This document shows, piece after piece, positions 1 through 9,550 of a stretch of DNA of 61,858 bases. Numbering within the stretch: the first letter of the stretch is position 1; each line of letters starts with the position of its first letter. The translations under genes were made by a program, and so were the position numbers. The DNA lies in NCBI RefSeq assembly GCF_002939865.1, contig NZ_MDEE01000030.1, forward strand, positions 1 to 61,858. The letters run 5' to 3'. Below the pieces are notes generated by a model. The model searched no databases and was not told the origin of the DNA. It saw only the letters and a list, made by a program, of their open reading frames with translations. Source of the DNA: Xanthomonas dyei (GTDB taxonomy: Bacteria > Pseudomonadota > Gammaproteobacteria > Xanthomonadales > Xanthomonadaceae).

Positions 1-1215
1 CCTTGAAGCGTGCACCATGCGCGCACCTTCTTCCACACCCTGGCCCAGCAAGCACTTGATCTCGCAGAAAAAAATGTGGGGAAACCTCAGGATCTGGATG
101 ATCATCAAGGTGGCGATCAGATCCTCCAGCGACAGCAGGCAGGCCAGTGTCGAGGTTGCGCCGACGAACAGCAGCGATACGGTGGGAAATCCACCACGCG
201 GATGCAGCCGCGCGAACACCGCGAAGAACTGCCCGGCCGCAGCGGCCGCATACGGCACCCGCGAATAGCCCAATAGCACCACCAGCGCCGAGCCCCACGC
301 GGCCAGCGCGATCAGTGCCACCGCCACCGTGGCGCCGATGGGGCCGTAGATGGTCTGCATGAAGTCGGCCATCACCGCCTTCGACTGCGCGGCCTGTTGC
401 CACGGCAGCACGCCGAGCAGGGTGATGTTGAGGCCCAGATACAGCAGCGCCACGATCGGGATCGAGAGCAGCACCGCGCGCGGAATCGTGCGCCGCGGCC
501 TGCGGATTTCGCCGCCGAGCATGCACACGTTGTTGTAGCCGCCATAGTCGTAGACCGCGATCAGCGCCACCGCGCCGAAGCCCAACCAGAACCCATGCGG
601 CGAGGCCGGACGTGCGTGCAGAAACTCTGCCGCGATGCCGGCATCGAAATGCAGCACGCCGCTGCCGATGATCCACACGCAAGCGCCGATCACCACCGCG
701 CTGACCAGCAGCGACAGCACCTGCACCGAGCGCACCTTGCGATACAGCAGCAGCGTGTTGAACGCGCACAGCGTCATCGCGATCGCGGTGAGCTGGGCAT
801 GGCCCAACCCCGGCATCAGGAAGGCCAGGTACTGCGCGCAGCCCACCGCTGCCGAGCCCACCGACAGCGGGGCGGTCAACAGCGTTTGCCACAGATACAG
901 AAAGCCGAACAGCCGCCCCCAGCGTTCGCGCCCATAGGCCTCGCGCAAATAGTGATACGGCCCGCCCGAGCGCGGAATCGCCGCGCCCAGTTCGGCCCAC
1001 ACCAGTCCATCGCACAGGCACAGCAGCGCACCGGCGACCCAGCCCAGCAACACCGCCGGCCCAGCCAGCGCCGACAACGCCAGCGGAATGGTGATGAACG
1101 GGCCGATGCCGATCATGTTGAGCAGGTTGGCCGACAGCGCGCTCCACACGCCGAGCGTGCGCGGCGGTGCAGCGACGGGCGCGGCCGAAAGTGGCGCGAT
1201 GGGGGCGGTCAACAT
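1..1215 (-). CDS. APC-family amino acid permease, cut by the window edge and probably disrupted
   Basis: The frame starts at the ATG at 1213-1215, overlapping the stop of the GH35 gene (ATGTTGA), so the two are probably translationally coupled. About 374 residues read as a polytopic inner-membrane protein. The N-terminal segment LLNMIGIGPFITIPLALSA is the typical first helix of APC (amino acid-polyamine-organocation) transporters, and WAELGAAIPRSGGPYHYLRE is the usual following motif. Roughly ten hydrophobic segments follow. At about position 88 the hydrophobic sequence ends abruptly after LIATLMIIQIL and becomes polar and cysteine-containing (RFPHIFFCEIKCLLGQG), where the family would continue with further membrane helices. 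The normal C-terminus is therefore missing or replaced. The transported substrate is unknown. Placement after glycan-degrading enzymes suggests import of an amino acid or small glycoconjugate freed from glycopeptides, which is inference only. Confidence 0.75.
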   Translation of the reverse strand, partial: MLTAPIAPLSAAPVAAPPRTLGVWSALSANLLNMIGIGPFITIPLALSALAGPAVLLGWVAGALLCLCDGLVWAELGAAIPRSGGPYHYLREAYGRERWGRLFGFLYLWQTLLTAPLSVGSAAVGCAQYLAFLMPGLGHAQLTAIAMTLCAFNTLLLYRKVRSVQVLSLLVSAVVIGACVWIIGSGVLHFDAGIAAEFLHARPASPHGFWLGFGAVALIAVYDYGGYNNVCMLGGEIRRPRRTIPRAVLLSIPIVALLYLGLNITLLGVLPWQQAAQSKAVMADFMQTIYGPIGATVAVALIALAAWGSALVVLLGYSRVPYAAAAAGQFFAVFARLHPRGGFPTVSLLFVGATSTLACLLSLEDLIATLMIIQILRFPHIFFCEIKCLLGQGVEEGARMVHASR

Positions 1216-3134
1216 GCGCAGCGCTCTGGGTGTGCGAGTGCCGCGACAGGGGGCGCGTTGTGTGCCGAGGTCAGCCCATCGGCGCAGTGAATGGCGGCGG
1301 GTTCCAGTTGATGCAGATCCAGCACCAGCACTGCGTTGTTGCCCGGCTGCAGCCACGCGCCAGGGCAGAACAGACCCTGCTGCGGGCCGATGTTCCAGTA
1401 ACGCCCGAGCAGGCGGCCGTTGATCCACAGATAGCCTTTGCGCCACTGACCCATGTCCAGGTAGATGTCGCCGACCGTCTCCAACGCGATGTCGGCAGCG
1501 AAGAACAGGCCGGGCCGCGTGGGTGCTGCGTGCAGCGGGCGGAGCGTCGGCGCGTGGTCGCCGTCCAGCGGCAGGCCAAATGCCTGCCAATCGTGCAGCT
1601 CCTTGCCATCCAGCTGCACCGGGCCCAGCAAGCCTTTTGCATCGCCCAACGCCGGGCCGAAATTGATATGCCCGAAGCTGTCGACCAACACCTCCAAGGT
1701 GCGCTCGGTCGCGGTGGACGGCGGCAATGCCAGCTGCGGGTCGCTGTGCAGGCGTGCGTGCTGCATGCGCGACACATGCCCAAGTTCGGCACCGTCCAGC
1801 TGCGCCACCGCGTAGTCGTGCACGTGCCCCAGGTGCAGGTGCGCGCCGGCCGCGATGCGGCGCCGGTACACCACCAATCCAAGGTTCTGCTTGAGCAGGG
1901 TCTGGTTGTCGGTGGGCCGCTCGGTGTGTACGGGGTCGACACGCAAGTTGTCCCAGAGCGCGGCCACCGGGCGGGCAATGACTGATGCAAAACGCGCGCG
2001 CGGCGGCGCAGCCGGTATTGGCGGCAGCGATGTGCCGAGATGCGTTGCGATGATCCCGCGCAGCGTCATGTAAGCGGGTGTGGCACGTCCACCTTCGTCG
2101 ATGGGAGCGCTGTAGTCGTAGCTGGTCAGCGCCGGCTGGAATTGCGAGCCGTCGTCTTCGGCATTGGCACCGGCGCTGAGGCCGAAGTTGCTGCCGCCGT
2201 GCACTACATACAGATTGAACGATTCGCCGGCGGCCATCAGTTGCCGCAGCATCGGCGCGTAATCGCGCCGCGCAACGTCGTCGTCGCCCCAATGCGTCAA
2301 CCAGCCCGGATAGCCTTCGGCCACCCAGACCGGCGCGTTGCCTGCGAACTGCTTGGCGGCCTGCAGGTCTGCCATGTCCGCACCATCCAGGCCCAGCGCA
2401 GCACCAGGCAGATACGCCTTGCGGCGACGCAGATCCTTCAGACCCTCGGCCAGGGAGAATGGGCCGGCGATGCCGTGCGCGCGCCAGAGCGCTGCCAAGG
2501 CCTGCAGATAGCCCACATCGGCGCCGTGCATGTTGTATTCGTTTTCGATCTGCAGCATCAGCACCGGGCCGCCGGCGCTAGCCATCAGCGGTGCGATCCG
2601 TGGCGCCACTGTGTCGATGTAGCGCTGCACCGCCGCCATGTAGTGCGCGTCGGTGGCATCGCGCAGGCGCATGCCCGGCTCGCGCAGCAGATACGGCGGC
2701 AGCCCGCCCAGCGTCCACTCGGCGCAGACGTACGGGCCGGGCCGTAGATACACCCACATCCCTTCCTGCTGGCATAGCCGGATGAAGGCGACGAAGTCGC
2801 GCTCGCCGGTGTGCAGATCGAACTGCCCCGGTTCGCGTTCCAGCGCGTTCCACATCAGGTACAGCGCGATGGTGTTCAACCCCATCGCCTTGGCCATGCG
2901 GATGCGGTGTAGCCAATCGGCGCGCGCGATGCGCAGCGGATGCATTTCGCCGCTGCGCAGCTGCCAGGGCTGCCCGTCCAGGGTGAAGCGGCCGTGCGCG
3001 AATCCGAACGCATGCGGCTGCCCATCCGGTAGCGGCGCCGGCAGCGCGGTGCGCGCCGGCGATCGCAGCGCTGGTGTGGCCGCCAAGCCCAACGGGGCGA
3101 ACAGGCCGAACGTGCACAAGGTCCTGCGCTTCAT
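1209..3134 (-). CDS. secreted GH35 beta-galactosidase
   Basis: About 641 residues. The start MKRRTLCTFGLFAPLGLAAT is preferred over an upstream ATG because GGAGAG lies just before it, and it opens with a signal peptide. Glycoside hydrolase family 35 features are clear: the conserved N-terminal segment GEMHPLRIARADWLHRIRM, the acid/base glutamate in LQIENEYN (about residue 196), the second catalytic glutamate in WVAEGYPGW (about 271), and C-terminal beta-sandwich domains including YLWINGRLLGRYWNIGPQQG. It should remove terminal beta-linked galactose in the periplasm or outside the cell. It lies 69 bp after the TonB-dependent receptor gene and overlaps the permease start. In this locus its likely substrate is galactose on complex plant N-glycans (Lewis-a-type arms). 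That specificity is inferred from context. Confidence 0.9.
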   Translation of the reverse strand: MKRRTLCTFGLFAPLGLAATPALRSPARTALPAPLPDGQPHAFGFAHGRFTLDGQPWQLRSGEMHPLRIARADWLHRIRMAKAMGLNTIALYLMWNALEREPGQFDLHTGERDFVAFIRLCQQEGMWVYLRPGPYVCAEWTLGGLPPYLLREPGMRLRDATDAHYMAAVQRYIDTVAPRIAPLMASAGGPVLMLQIENEYNMHGADVGYLQALAALWRAHGIAGPFSLAEGLKDLRRRKAYLPGAALGLDGADMADLQAAKQFAGNAPVWVAEGYPGWLTHWGDDDVARRDYAPMLRQLMAAGESFNLYVVHGGSNFGLSAGANAEDDGSQFQPALTSYDYSAPIDEGGRATPAYMTLRGIIATHLGTSLPPIPAAPPRARFASVIARPVAALWDNLRVDPVHTERPTDNQTLLKQNLGLVVYRRRIAAGAHLHLGHVHDYAVAQLDGAELGHVSRMQHARLHSDPQLALPPSTATERTLEVLVDSFGHINFGPALGDAKGLLGPVQLDGKELHDWQAFGLPLDGDHAPTLRPLHAAPTRPGLFFAADIALETVGDIYLDMGQWRKGYLWINGRLLGRYWNIGPQQGLFCPGAWLQPGNNAVLVLDLHQLEPAAIHCADGLTSAHNAPPVAALAHPERCAC

Positions 3135-3203
3135 CGTCTCTCCAGCCGAAAGGGAAGGCGTCGCCACGCCGGCAGCGGCGACACGGCGTCATGCACCGCT
3201 GCG

Positions 3204-6164
3204 CTAGAACGCGTACTTCACCGTCAACAGCGCTGTGCTGCCGGCATCGACGATGTCGGAGATCGCCAGATTCCTGCGGCCCACATGCGCCCAGTAGCTG
3301 TATTCCTTGGTCAGGTTGGAGATCGATACGTCCATGCTCACGCCGTTGTCGAAACGGTAGCCGGTGTGCAGATCCACGCGCCGGGTCGGGCGTGCCCACA
3401 GGTCGTTCCACGGTGCGCCTTCATGCAGGAAGTCGTAGCCCAGCAGGTACGAGCTGCTGAAGTGATAGCTCAGGTTCAACGAAAAACCGCTGTGTTCGTA
3501 GAACAGTTCCAGGTTGGCCATCGCCGACGGCGCCGATTGCATGTGTTCGTTGTCGAAGCCGTCCAGCCCGAGGTCGGCGCGCGCGTGTTGGCGGGTGGCA
3601 TTGGCACTTATGCCCAGGCCGTCGAACGGCGCCGGCAGGTCCTGGAACTTTTGCCGCGCACTGAGTTCCACCCCGTAGATTTTGCCGTCGCCGCCATTGG
3701 TGGGCATGTGGTACAGCACCGTGCCGCTGCCGGTGGTGCTGCTATTGGCCTGGGCCGAGCCGGCGTCGTAGATGTAGTTGCGCAGCTGCTTGTAGAAGCC
3801 GGCCAGCGAAAAGAACCCACCGCGTTCGGTAGACCATTCGCCGGATAGATCCAGGTTGGTCGATTCGATCGGCTTCAGATCCGGATTGCCTTGCGTGATG
3901 GTGGTGACGCCATTGGAGATGTCGATCTGGCTGCCGCCGCCCAATTGCACGAACGCCGGGCGCGTATAGCTGGTCCACAGCGACGCACGGTACGCGGTGC
4001 GCAGATTCGGCCGCCAGGTCAGGAACACGCTGGGCAGCGGTTCGTTGTAGGAGGTGCTGTTGTGGTCGAAGTAACCGACGATCTGGTTACCGTCCGCATC
4101 CACTGGGCTCACCCAGAACGTGTTGTCGATGCCGGTGTGTTCGAAGCGCACGCCCGGCACGATATCCAGGTTGCCCACAGTGAAGGTGGCGGTGGCATAG
4201 GCGGCGCTGACCGCCTCGGTGCCGCGCATGGTGTTGCAGTTGAAGTTGTTGACGTAGAACGCGCTGCCGCAGGTGTCCAGGTCGTCGTCGGTGAGGTGCT
4301 GGGCGATCACGCCGGCCACCGCCGCTTCGCTCACGCGCGGGGTATTCCAGGCGTATTTACCGGGAAAGATCGATGCATAGGTGCCGGTGAAGATGCCCAG
4401 ATCGCCCAGCGTGGTGGTGCCGTCCACGCCGCCGGTATACCAGTCGCGATTGGTGTAGCGGCGGCTGCTCTTGCTGTACTTCACCCCGAGCTGCACCGAC
4501 CGCAGCGCGCCATCTTCAAAGTCGTAGCGGGTATCGAAACGCGCGCCGCCTTTCTTCTGGCCGGAGTAGATCTTGGTCTGCTCGCCATAGCTGCTGGCAA
4601 ACAACGCCGGGATATTGTTGACCTGCGCCAGCAGTGCGGGTGTGAGCTGCGGGTAGGGGAATGCACCGCCGCCGTAGCGCACGAACGTGTTGCCGGAATA
4701 GGCGTAGTTGTCCTGAGTGAACTTGTCTTGCCGCCCGTCGATTTCGACATGGTCGGGGCGGTCGTTGTCACCGAAGCTATAGAACAGGTTGGGCATGAAG
4801 GTCCAGCCGCCTGCCGTTTTTTTTGCGCCGATCTGGAAGGTCGCCAGGTCGGCGATTTCCGGATTGGTTTCGTACCAGAAGCGCGCCGCGATGCGGCCGA
4901 TGTCGGGCGTGAAACCTCCCGGCGTGCCGCTCGGTACGTAGCGCACATCCTGCGGTAGCAACTGGACGAAGGTGGTGCCTTGCTCGGTCTTGGCGTAGGC
5001 GTAAGTCATGCGCGCGTACAGCGACAGACTGTCGTCCACATGCCAGTCGAACGAGGCATTGCCGCCGTAACGGCGCTCCCATCCCGCGGCGATACCGACA
5101 TTCATGCCGGTGCTGGTGAGGTTGTGTTGCTGATCGAAACCGGCCGCGTTGCCGCCGCCGGCATCGGTGTTCAAGTACTCCCACGAGCCATCGTTGAGCG
5201 CGCTGGTGGCGGCGGCCACTTCGCTGTTGGTGGTGGTGCGGTAGTCGTAGTAGGCGCTGGCATACACGCCGAACTGCTGCGCGTCGCCGAACTTGTGCTG
5301 GAACTCGCCGCCCAATCCATCGCCGCCGTAATCGCGCGCACGGCTTTCCACCCGGCCGCTACCGGTAACGCTGCCGCTGCTCACATCCTTGAAGTCGTAG
5401 GCGGTGGGGGTGCGGAAATCCAGCGTTCCGCCGATCGCATCGCCGTCCATGTCGGCGGTGGAGGTCTTGTTGGCCACGATGGTCTGCAGGCCGGTGGGCG
5501 GCAACAAACTCAGTTGCACGCTGCGGCTATACGGCATGCCTTGCGCCACGGTGACGCCGTCGATCATGTTGACGTTGTATTCGGACGGCAGCCCGCGCAC
5601 CGAGGCGAACATGCCCTCGCCGCGTGCGGCGCCATCGATGCCGCCGAAGTATCCCGAGCCGGTACTGGTGATGTTGATGCCGGCGATCAGGCCCAGCGCT
5701 TCGGCCACGTTGTGCACGGCGGTGCGCTGCAGATCGTTGGCGGACAGCACATCGACGGTATTGGCTGCATTGATCTTCAGATCGCTGGCGTCGTAGCGGT
5801 TGCTCACCACGCTGACCGCTTTGAGTTGCTTGACCTCGTCCAGTGCGATAGTGACTGCAGCGGTGCCGCTGTCGCCGACCTTGATGCTGGTCTCTACCGC
5901 GCTGAAACCGGGGTAGTCCAGATTCAGTGCGTACTGCCCGGCCGGTACGTCGTGGATGACAAAGTGCCCGCGTGCATCGGCTACCGCGCTGTACGCGGTG
6001 CCGGCGATGCGCACCTTCGCATTGGCGGCTGGCTTGCCGCTGCTGCGTTCCTTGAGGGTTCCCTCCACCGTGCCTGCCAACGCAGTTGCGGCCGAGGCCA
6101 TGCCGGTCACGGCCAGGACCGCCACGATCAATTGCTTGCGGGTCAAACGCTCACGCTTGTGCAC
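3204..6164 (-). CDS. TonB-dependent outer-membrane receptor with N-terminal carboxypeptidase-regulatory-like domain
   Basis: About 986 residues from a GTG start (VHKRERLTRKQL) preceded by GAGG; an upstream ATG at 6266 is in frame but lacks a signal peptide. A signal peptide (LIVAVLAVTGMASAATALAG) is followed by a carboxypeptidase-D-regulatory-like beta-sandwich (GTVEGTLKERSSGKPAANAK), a plug domain (NAANTVDVLSANDLQRTAVH through GGTLDFRT) and a 22-strand-type barrel ending in STALLTVKYAF with the usual terminal aromatic. Such receptors use TonB/ExbBD energy to import large substrates. Neighbours are secreted glycosidases (GH3 upstream, GH35 downstream), so the ligand is probably a glycan or glycopeptide. 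A perfect 17-bp palindrome lies 27 bp before the start and may be an operator. Confidence 0.9.
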   Translation of the reverse strand: MHKRERLTRKQLIVAVLAVTGMASAATALAGTVEGTLKERSSGKPAANAKVRIAGTAYSAVADARGHFVIHDVPAGQYALNLDYPGFSAVETSIKVGDSGTAAVTIALDEVKQLKAVSVVSNRYDASDLKINAANTVDVLSANDLQRTAVHNVAEALGLIAGINITSTGSGYFGGIDGAARGEGMFASVRGLPSEYNVNMIDGVTVAQGMPYSRSVQLSLLPPTGLQTIVANKTSTADMDGDAIGGTLDFRTPTAYDFKDVSSGSVTGSGRVESRARDYGGDGLGGEFQHKFGDAQQFGVYASAYYDYRTTTNSEVAAATSALNDGSWEYLNTDAGGGNAAGFDQQHNLTSTGMNVGIAAGWERRYGGNASFDWHVDDSLSLYARMTYAYAKTEQGTTFVQLLPQDVRYVPSGTPGGFTPDIGRIAARFWYETNPEIADLATFQIGAKKTAGGWTFMPNLFYSFGDNDRPDHVEIDGRQDKFTQDNYAYSGNTFVRYGGGAFPYPQLTPALLAQVNNIPALFASSYGEQTKIYSGQKKGGARFDTRYDFEDGALRSVQLGVKYSKSSRRYTNRDWYTGGVDGTTTLGDLGIFTGTYASIFPGKYAWNTPRVSEAAVAGVIAQHLTDDDLDTCGSAFYVNNFNCNTMRGTEAVSAAYATATFTVGNLDIVPGVRFEHTGIDNTFWVSPVDADGNQIVGYFDHNSTSYNEPLPSVFLTWRPNLRTAYRASLWTSYTRPAFVQLGGGSQIDISNGVTTITQGNPDLKPIESTNLDLSGEWSTERGGFFSLAGFYKQLRNYIYDAGSAQANSSTTGSGTVLYHMPTNGGDGKIYGVELSARQKFQDLPAPFDGLGISANATRQHARADLGLDGFDNEHMQSAPSAMANLELFYEHSGFSLNLSYHFSSSYLLGYDFLHEGAPWNDLWARPTRRVDLHTGYRFDNGVSMDVSISNLTKEYSYWAHVGRRNLAISDIVDAGSTALLTVKYAF

Positions 6165-6190
6165 ATGCCACCTCGCCAGATGCTGGGCCG

Positions 6191-6207
6191 CGTTACCAGG
6201 GGTAACG
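6191..6207. promoter_or_regulatory. perfect palindrome CGTTACC-AGG-GGTAACG, candidate operator
   Basis: Two perfect 7-bp arms are separated by 3 bp, placed just upstream of the GTG start of the TonB-dependent receptor and overlapping its probable leader. The position suits a repressor site. A related core (GTTACCGGTAAC) also occurs inside the REP at 22792-22858, so a repeat origin is possible. The regulator is unknown. Confidence 0.35.
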
Positions 6208-6734
6208 GCCTTGCGATGCCTTGTGTCAGGGCAGACGATCTGCACGGCGATACACGCGCACGGCAATAAACGCCACGCGCGATGCGTGTGCGAAAGGCCG
6301 AACGGAAAATACGCCGGAGCGTCTGCCAGCTAAAACAGCGTTGCAGGCGTCAGTGGCGTGGCGGCGAGTAGCCGGCGATGCATTTGGAACGCGAGCGCAT
6401 GGCGCTCAATTTGTAGTGCTTGGTCATGCGCGCTGCACCCGCATGGCAGCGATCACGGCAACACGGATACGCGGGTGGATACGACGCTGCTGCATACAAT
6501 CCTCTCCCAGTGTGCGTGCCGCGTGGAAACGCTGTTGCCGTCGAAGTGAGTCGTACCGATCGCCGATGGCGTGGATTGCCGACCGCAGCCAGTGATAGAC
6601 CTCATGCTTGGGTCTGTCAAGCAGGTGTGAAGTCTGTGCGGACATCATCGCGTTGCTTGCCGATTGCACGCCAATTCGGCTGCGCACCGCCGCGATATGG
6701 CGGTCGTGCGATGCACCGCAACACGCGTGCATGA
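6208..6734. other. non-coding spacer between GH3 and TonB receptor genes
   Basis: About 530 bp with no convincing gene. Open frames here are short, differ in composition from the neighbouring genes and match nothing I recognise. It presumably carries the promoter of the receptor-GH35-permease unit. I could not identify a convincing -35/-10 pair. Confidence 0.5.
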
Positions 6735-6770
6735 CGCACCCGGCGACGGCTGTGGCCGCCGCCGGGTGCG
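6735..6770 (-). terminator. strong hairpin after the GH3 gene
   Basis: The arms GCACCCGGCG and CGCCGGGTGC pair perfectly around a GC-rich loop, 16 bp after the GH3 stop. No T-run follows on the minus strand, so it may be a weak terminator or an mRNA 3-prime stabiliser rather than a classical intrinsic terminator. It separates the glycosidase operon from the downstream receptor gene. Confidence 0.5.
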
Positions 6771-6785
6771 TATCAGCCGTGCCGA

Positions 6786-9446
6786 TTACTTCGGCAACGG
6801 CGAGCGCCCCGTAATCGACAATGCCGCCGTTTCGCCCGCGGCGCCGGTGCCGGGCTGGCCACCGCCGACAAACACGCGGTAATCGCCGGCCTCCACCGCG
6901 CGCTGGCCGCTGCGGTCCACATCGCTCAGTGCACGCGCATCCAGCGTAAAAGTGAGTTCGCGTTGTTCGCCGGGCGCGAGGTGGACGCGTTGAAAACCGA
7001 CCAGGCTGCGCAGCGGCGATTGCGGGCGGTCCGGATACTGCAGATATACCTGCGCCACTTCATCGCCGGCGCGGCTGCCGGTATTGCGCACGGTGGTGGT
7101 CACCTGCAGCGTGCTGCCGGCTTGCAGCGTGCTGGTGGACAGGCGCGGTGCGTCGTAGGCAAAACTCGTATAGCTCAGCCCATAGCCGAACGGAAACAGC
7201 GGCTCGCCCTTGAAGTAGCGATAGGTGCGGCCCTTCATGTCGTAGCTGACATACGGCGGCAGGTCCTTGGTGGAGCGGTAGAACGTCACCGGCAGGCGTC
7301 CGCCGGGGTTGTCGTCGCCGGCGAGTGCGCGCGCGATGGCAGTGCCACCGGACTGGCCCGGATACCACGCCGCCACGATGGCGTCGGCGTTGGCCTTGGC
7401 CCAGTTCAGCGCCACCGCGCTGCCGCTCATCAACACCACCACCAGCGGCTTGCCGGAGGCTTTGGCGCGTTCCAGCAAGGCTTGCTGCGGGGCGGGCAGG
7501 GCGATGTCGTTGCGGTCGCCACCGTCGAAGCCGGGCACGTCGATGCGCAGTTCCTCGCCTTCCACATCCGGCGATAAACCGACGAAGGCCACGACCGCAT
7601 CGGACTGCGCCACCGCCTGTTCGGCCTCGGCCAGTTGCGCGGCGGCCGGTGCCAGCCACTCCAGGCGCAGGCCCTGGTCCTGGCCGCGATGCTCCATTTC
7701 CAGACGGATCTTGCGCGGGCGGGTGTCGTCGAAATGCAGCACGGTCTCCACACTGCGGCCATCGGCGTTGTGCATGCCGGCCGGCACGTGCTTGTCTTCG
7801 GCGTTGCCGGCCACCACCAGCTTGTCGTCGATGTAGAGCCGCACCGGGTCATGCCCGGCGCAATCGAAGCAGCGCGCCACGCGCACCGCCAAGGTGTAAT
7901 CGCCGGTGCCCGGCGGCAACAGCTCGCCGCTCCAGCGCACCGCGTAGCGATCGGCCGGCACGCCCTTGGCCGGGCTGACCTGATCCCAGTTGAAGCTGAT
8001 GGTGCGGTCCTGCCGCACCACGCGCGGGCTACCGTCCAGATCGACATTGTCGAAGTATTCGCCGCGCAATCCCGGCTTGCCATCGCTGCGCAATGCGGTT
8101 TCCGGAATCATGCCCGGCACGCCGGCGGCCAGCGGCGCGCCTTGCGCGTAGCGCACCTGCTGCGCACCGAAGTGCTGGCGCAGGCCGAGCAGCGGGGTGA
8201 TCGGTGTAGAGGAGGTGCCCTGATAGTTGGCTTCCAGTGCGGCCAGCGCATCGGCATTGGGGCCGATCACCGCCAGCCGCGTGCCTGCTTTCAACGGTAG
8301 GGTATTGGCGTTGTTTTTCAGCAGTACGATCGATTCGGCAGCGGCCTGCAAGGCCAGTGTGCGGTTGGCGGTGTTGTCGATGTCCTTGGCGCCCAGGCGC
8401 GCATACGGGTCCTTGCGCGGTGCCTCAAGCTCGCCCAGCCGATAGCGCGCGGCAAACAGGCGCACCAGCGATTGATCCAGCAGCGCTTCGTCGACTTCGC
8501 CACGTTCGATGGCAGTGCCGAGGTCGCGATAGGCATGCCCACAATTGAGGTCGTGGCCGGCCTTGAGCGCTGCGGCGGACGCGCCGGCATTGTCCGGGCG
8601 GAAGTAATGGAACTGGGTCATATCGTCCACCGCATCGCAGTCGGACACCACAAAGCCCTTGAAGCCCCAATCGCCACGCACGCGGCCATTGAGCAACCAG
8701 TCGGCCGCGCAGGCCGGTGTGCCATGCAGAGAGTTGTAGGCGCACATCACCGACCAGGCCTGTCCATCGACCAGTGCCGCGCGGAAGGCGGGGGTATAGG
8801 TCGCTTCGACATCGCGCGGCGACACGTCCACATCGAAACCATGCCGGCCCGGTTCCGGGCCGCTGTGCACGGCGATGTGCTTGGGCGTGGCGATGGTGCG
8901 CGGATGATTCAGATCATCGCCTTGCAGGCCGCGAATGAAGCCCACTGCCAGCTGTCCGGTGAGGAAGGGATCCTCGCCATAGGTTTCCATGCCGCGGCCC
9001 CAGCGCGGGTCGCGGAAGATGTTGATATTGGGCGACCAGATGGTCAGCCCGGCGTAGCGCGTGTGGTCCTTGCCGGGGCCGCCGGCCAGATTGAACTTGG
9101 CGCGCGCCTCGGTGGACACCACCGTGCCCACCTGCTGCATCAGCGTAGTGTTCCAGCTGGCGGCTAGGCCGATCGCCTGCGGAAATACCGTGGCATAGCC
9201 ATTGCGCGCGATGCCGTGCAGTCCTTCGCTCCACCATTCGTAGGCGGGGATGCCCAGGCGCGGAATGGCTGGCGCATCGTTCATGGCCTGCGCCACTTTT
9301 TCGTCGCGGCTCATCTGCGCCACCAGTGCGGCGGCGCGTTGTTCGGGGCTGGCGCTGCGGTCGGCGGTGGCGGCGTGCGCGATGCACGGCAGCCCAAGGC
9401 TCAGGCCCAGGGCAATGGCAAGACGCGATACAAACACGGGTGACAT
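6786..9446 (-). CDS. nixI: secreted GH3 beta-xylosidase/beta-glucosidase-type enzyme with PA14 domain
   Basis: 886 residues from MSPVFVSRL, chosen because AGGAG sits 7 bp before it and a signal peptide (LAIALGLSLGLPCIAHA) follows; the frame is open far upstream through repeats. The GH3 N-terminal barrel carries GEDPFLTG and the nucleophile Asp269 in VVSDCDAVDDM. The C-terminal alpha/beta sandwich is interrupted by a PA14-like insert (about residues 440-600, RGEYFDNVDLDGSP onward), and a fibronectin-III-like domain closes the protein. In the X. campestris N-glycan cluster the GH3 enzyme NixI removes the beta-1,2-xylose of plant N-glycans. The symbol is given by family and cluster position, recalled rather than checked. 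It is the last gene of the GH29-GH18-GH20-GH2-GH3 series and is separated from GH2 by a repeat-filled spacer. Confidence 0.85.
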   Translation of the reverse strand: MSPVFVSRLAIALGLSLGLPCIAHAATADRSASPEQRAAALVAQMSRDEKVAQAMNDAPAIPRLGIPAYEWWSEGLHGIARNGYATVFPQAIGLAASWNTTLMQQVGTVVSTEARAKFNLAGGPGKDHTRYAGLTIWSPNINIFRDPRWGRGMETYGEDPFLTGQLAVGFIRGLQGDDLNHPRTIATPKHIAVHSGPEPGRHGFDVDVSPRDVEATYTPAFRAALVDGQAWSVMCAYNSLHGTPACAADWLLNGRVRGDWGFKGFVVSDCDAVDDMTQFHYFRPDNAGASAAALKAGHDLNCGHAYRDLGTAIERGEVDEALLDQSLVRLFAARYRLGELEAPRKDPYARLGAKDIDNTANRTLALQAAAESIVLLKNNANTLPLKAGTRLAVIGPNADALAALEANYQGTSSTPITPLLGLRQHFGAQQVRYAQGAPLAAGVPGMIPETALRSDGKPGLRGEYFDNVDLDGSPRVVRQDRTISFNWDQVSPAKGVPADRYAVRWSGELLPPGTGDYTLAVRVARCFDCAGHDPVRLYIDDKLVVAGNAEDKHVPAGMHNADGRSVETVLHFDDTRPRKIRLEMEHRGQDQGLRLEWLAPAAAQLAEAEQAVAQSDAVVAFVGLSPDVEGEELRIDVPGFDGGDRNDIALPAPQQALLERAKASGKPLVVVLMSGSAVALNWAKANADAIVAAWYPGQSGGTAIARALAGDDNPGGRLPVTFYRSTKDLPPYVSYDMKGRTYRYFKGEPLFPFGYGLSYTSFAYDAPRLSTSTLQAGSTLQVTTTVRNTGSRAGDEVAQVYLQYPDRPQSPLRSLVGFQRVHLAPGEQRELTFTLDARALSDVDRSGQRAVEAGDYRVFVGGGQPGTGAAGETAALSITGRSPLPK

Positions 9447-9550
9447 CGATGCACTCCTGCGCAGTGGTGTTGCCGCCACCACGCGCTGTTTTGATGTTGT
9501 TGTTGATGAGGGACTAAAAAGGGGAATCATTTTTCTACGGACAGCGTTGC

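Noticed and set aside
397..1290. Plus-strand frame of 297 codons opposite the permease
   Set aside because: It is rich in Arg, Gln and His with no hydrophobic core and mirrors a clear membrane protein on the other strand.
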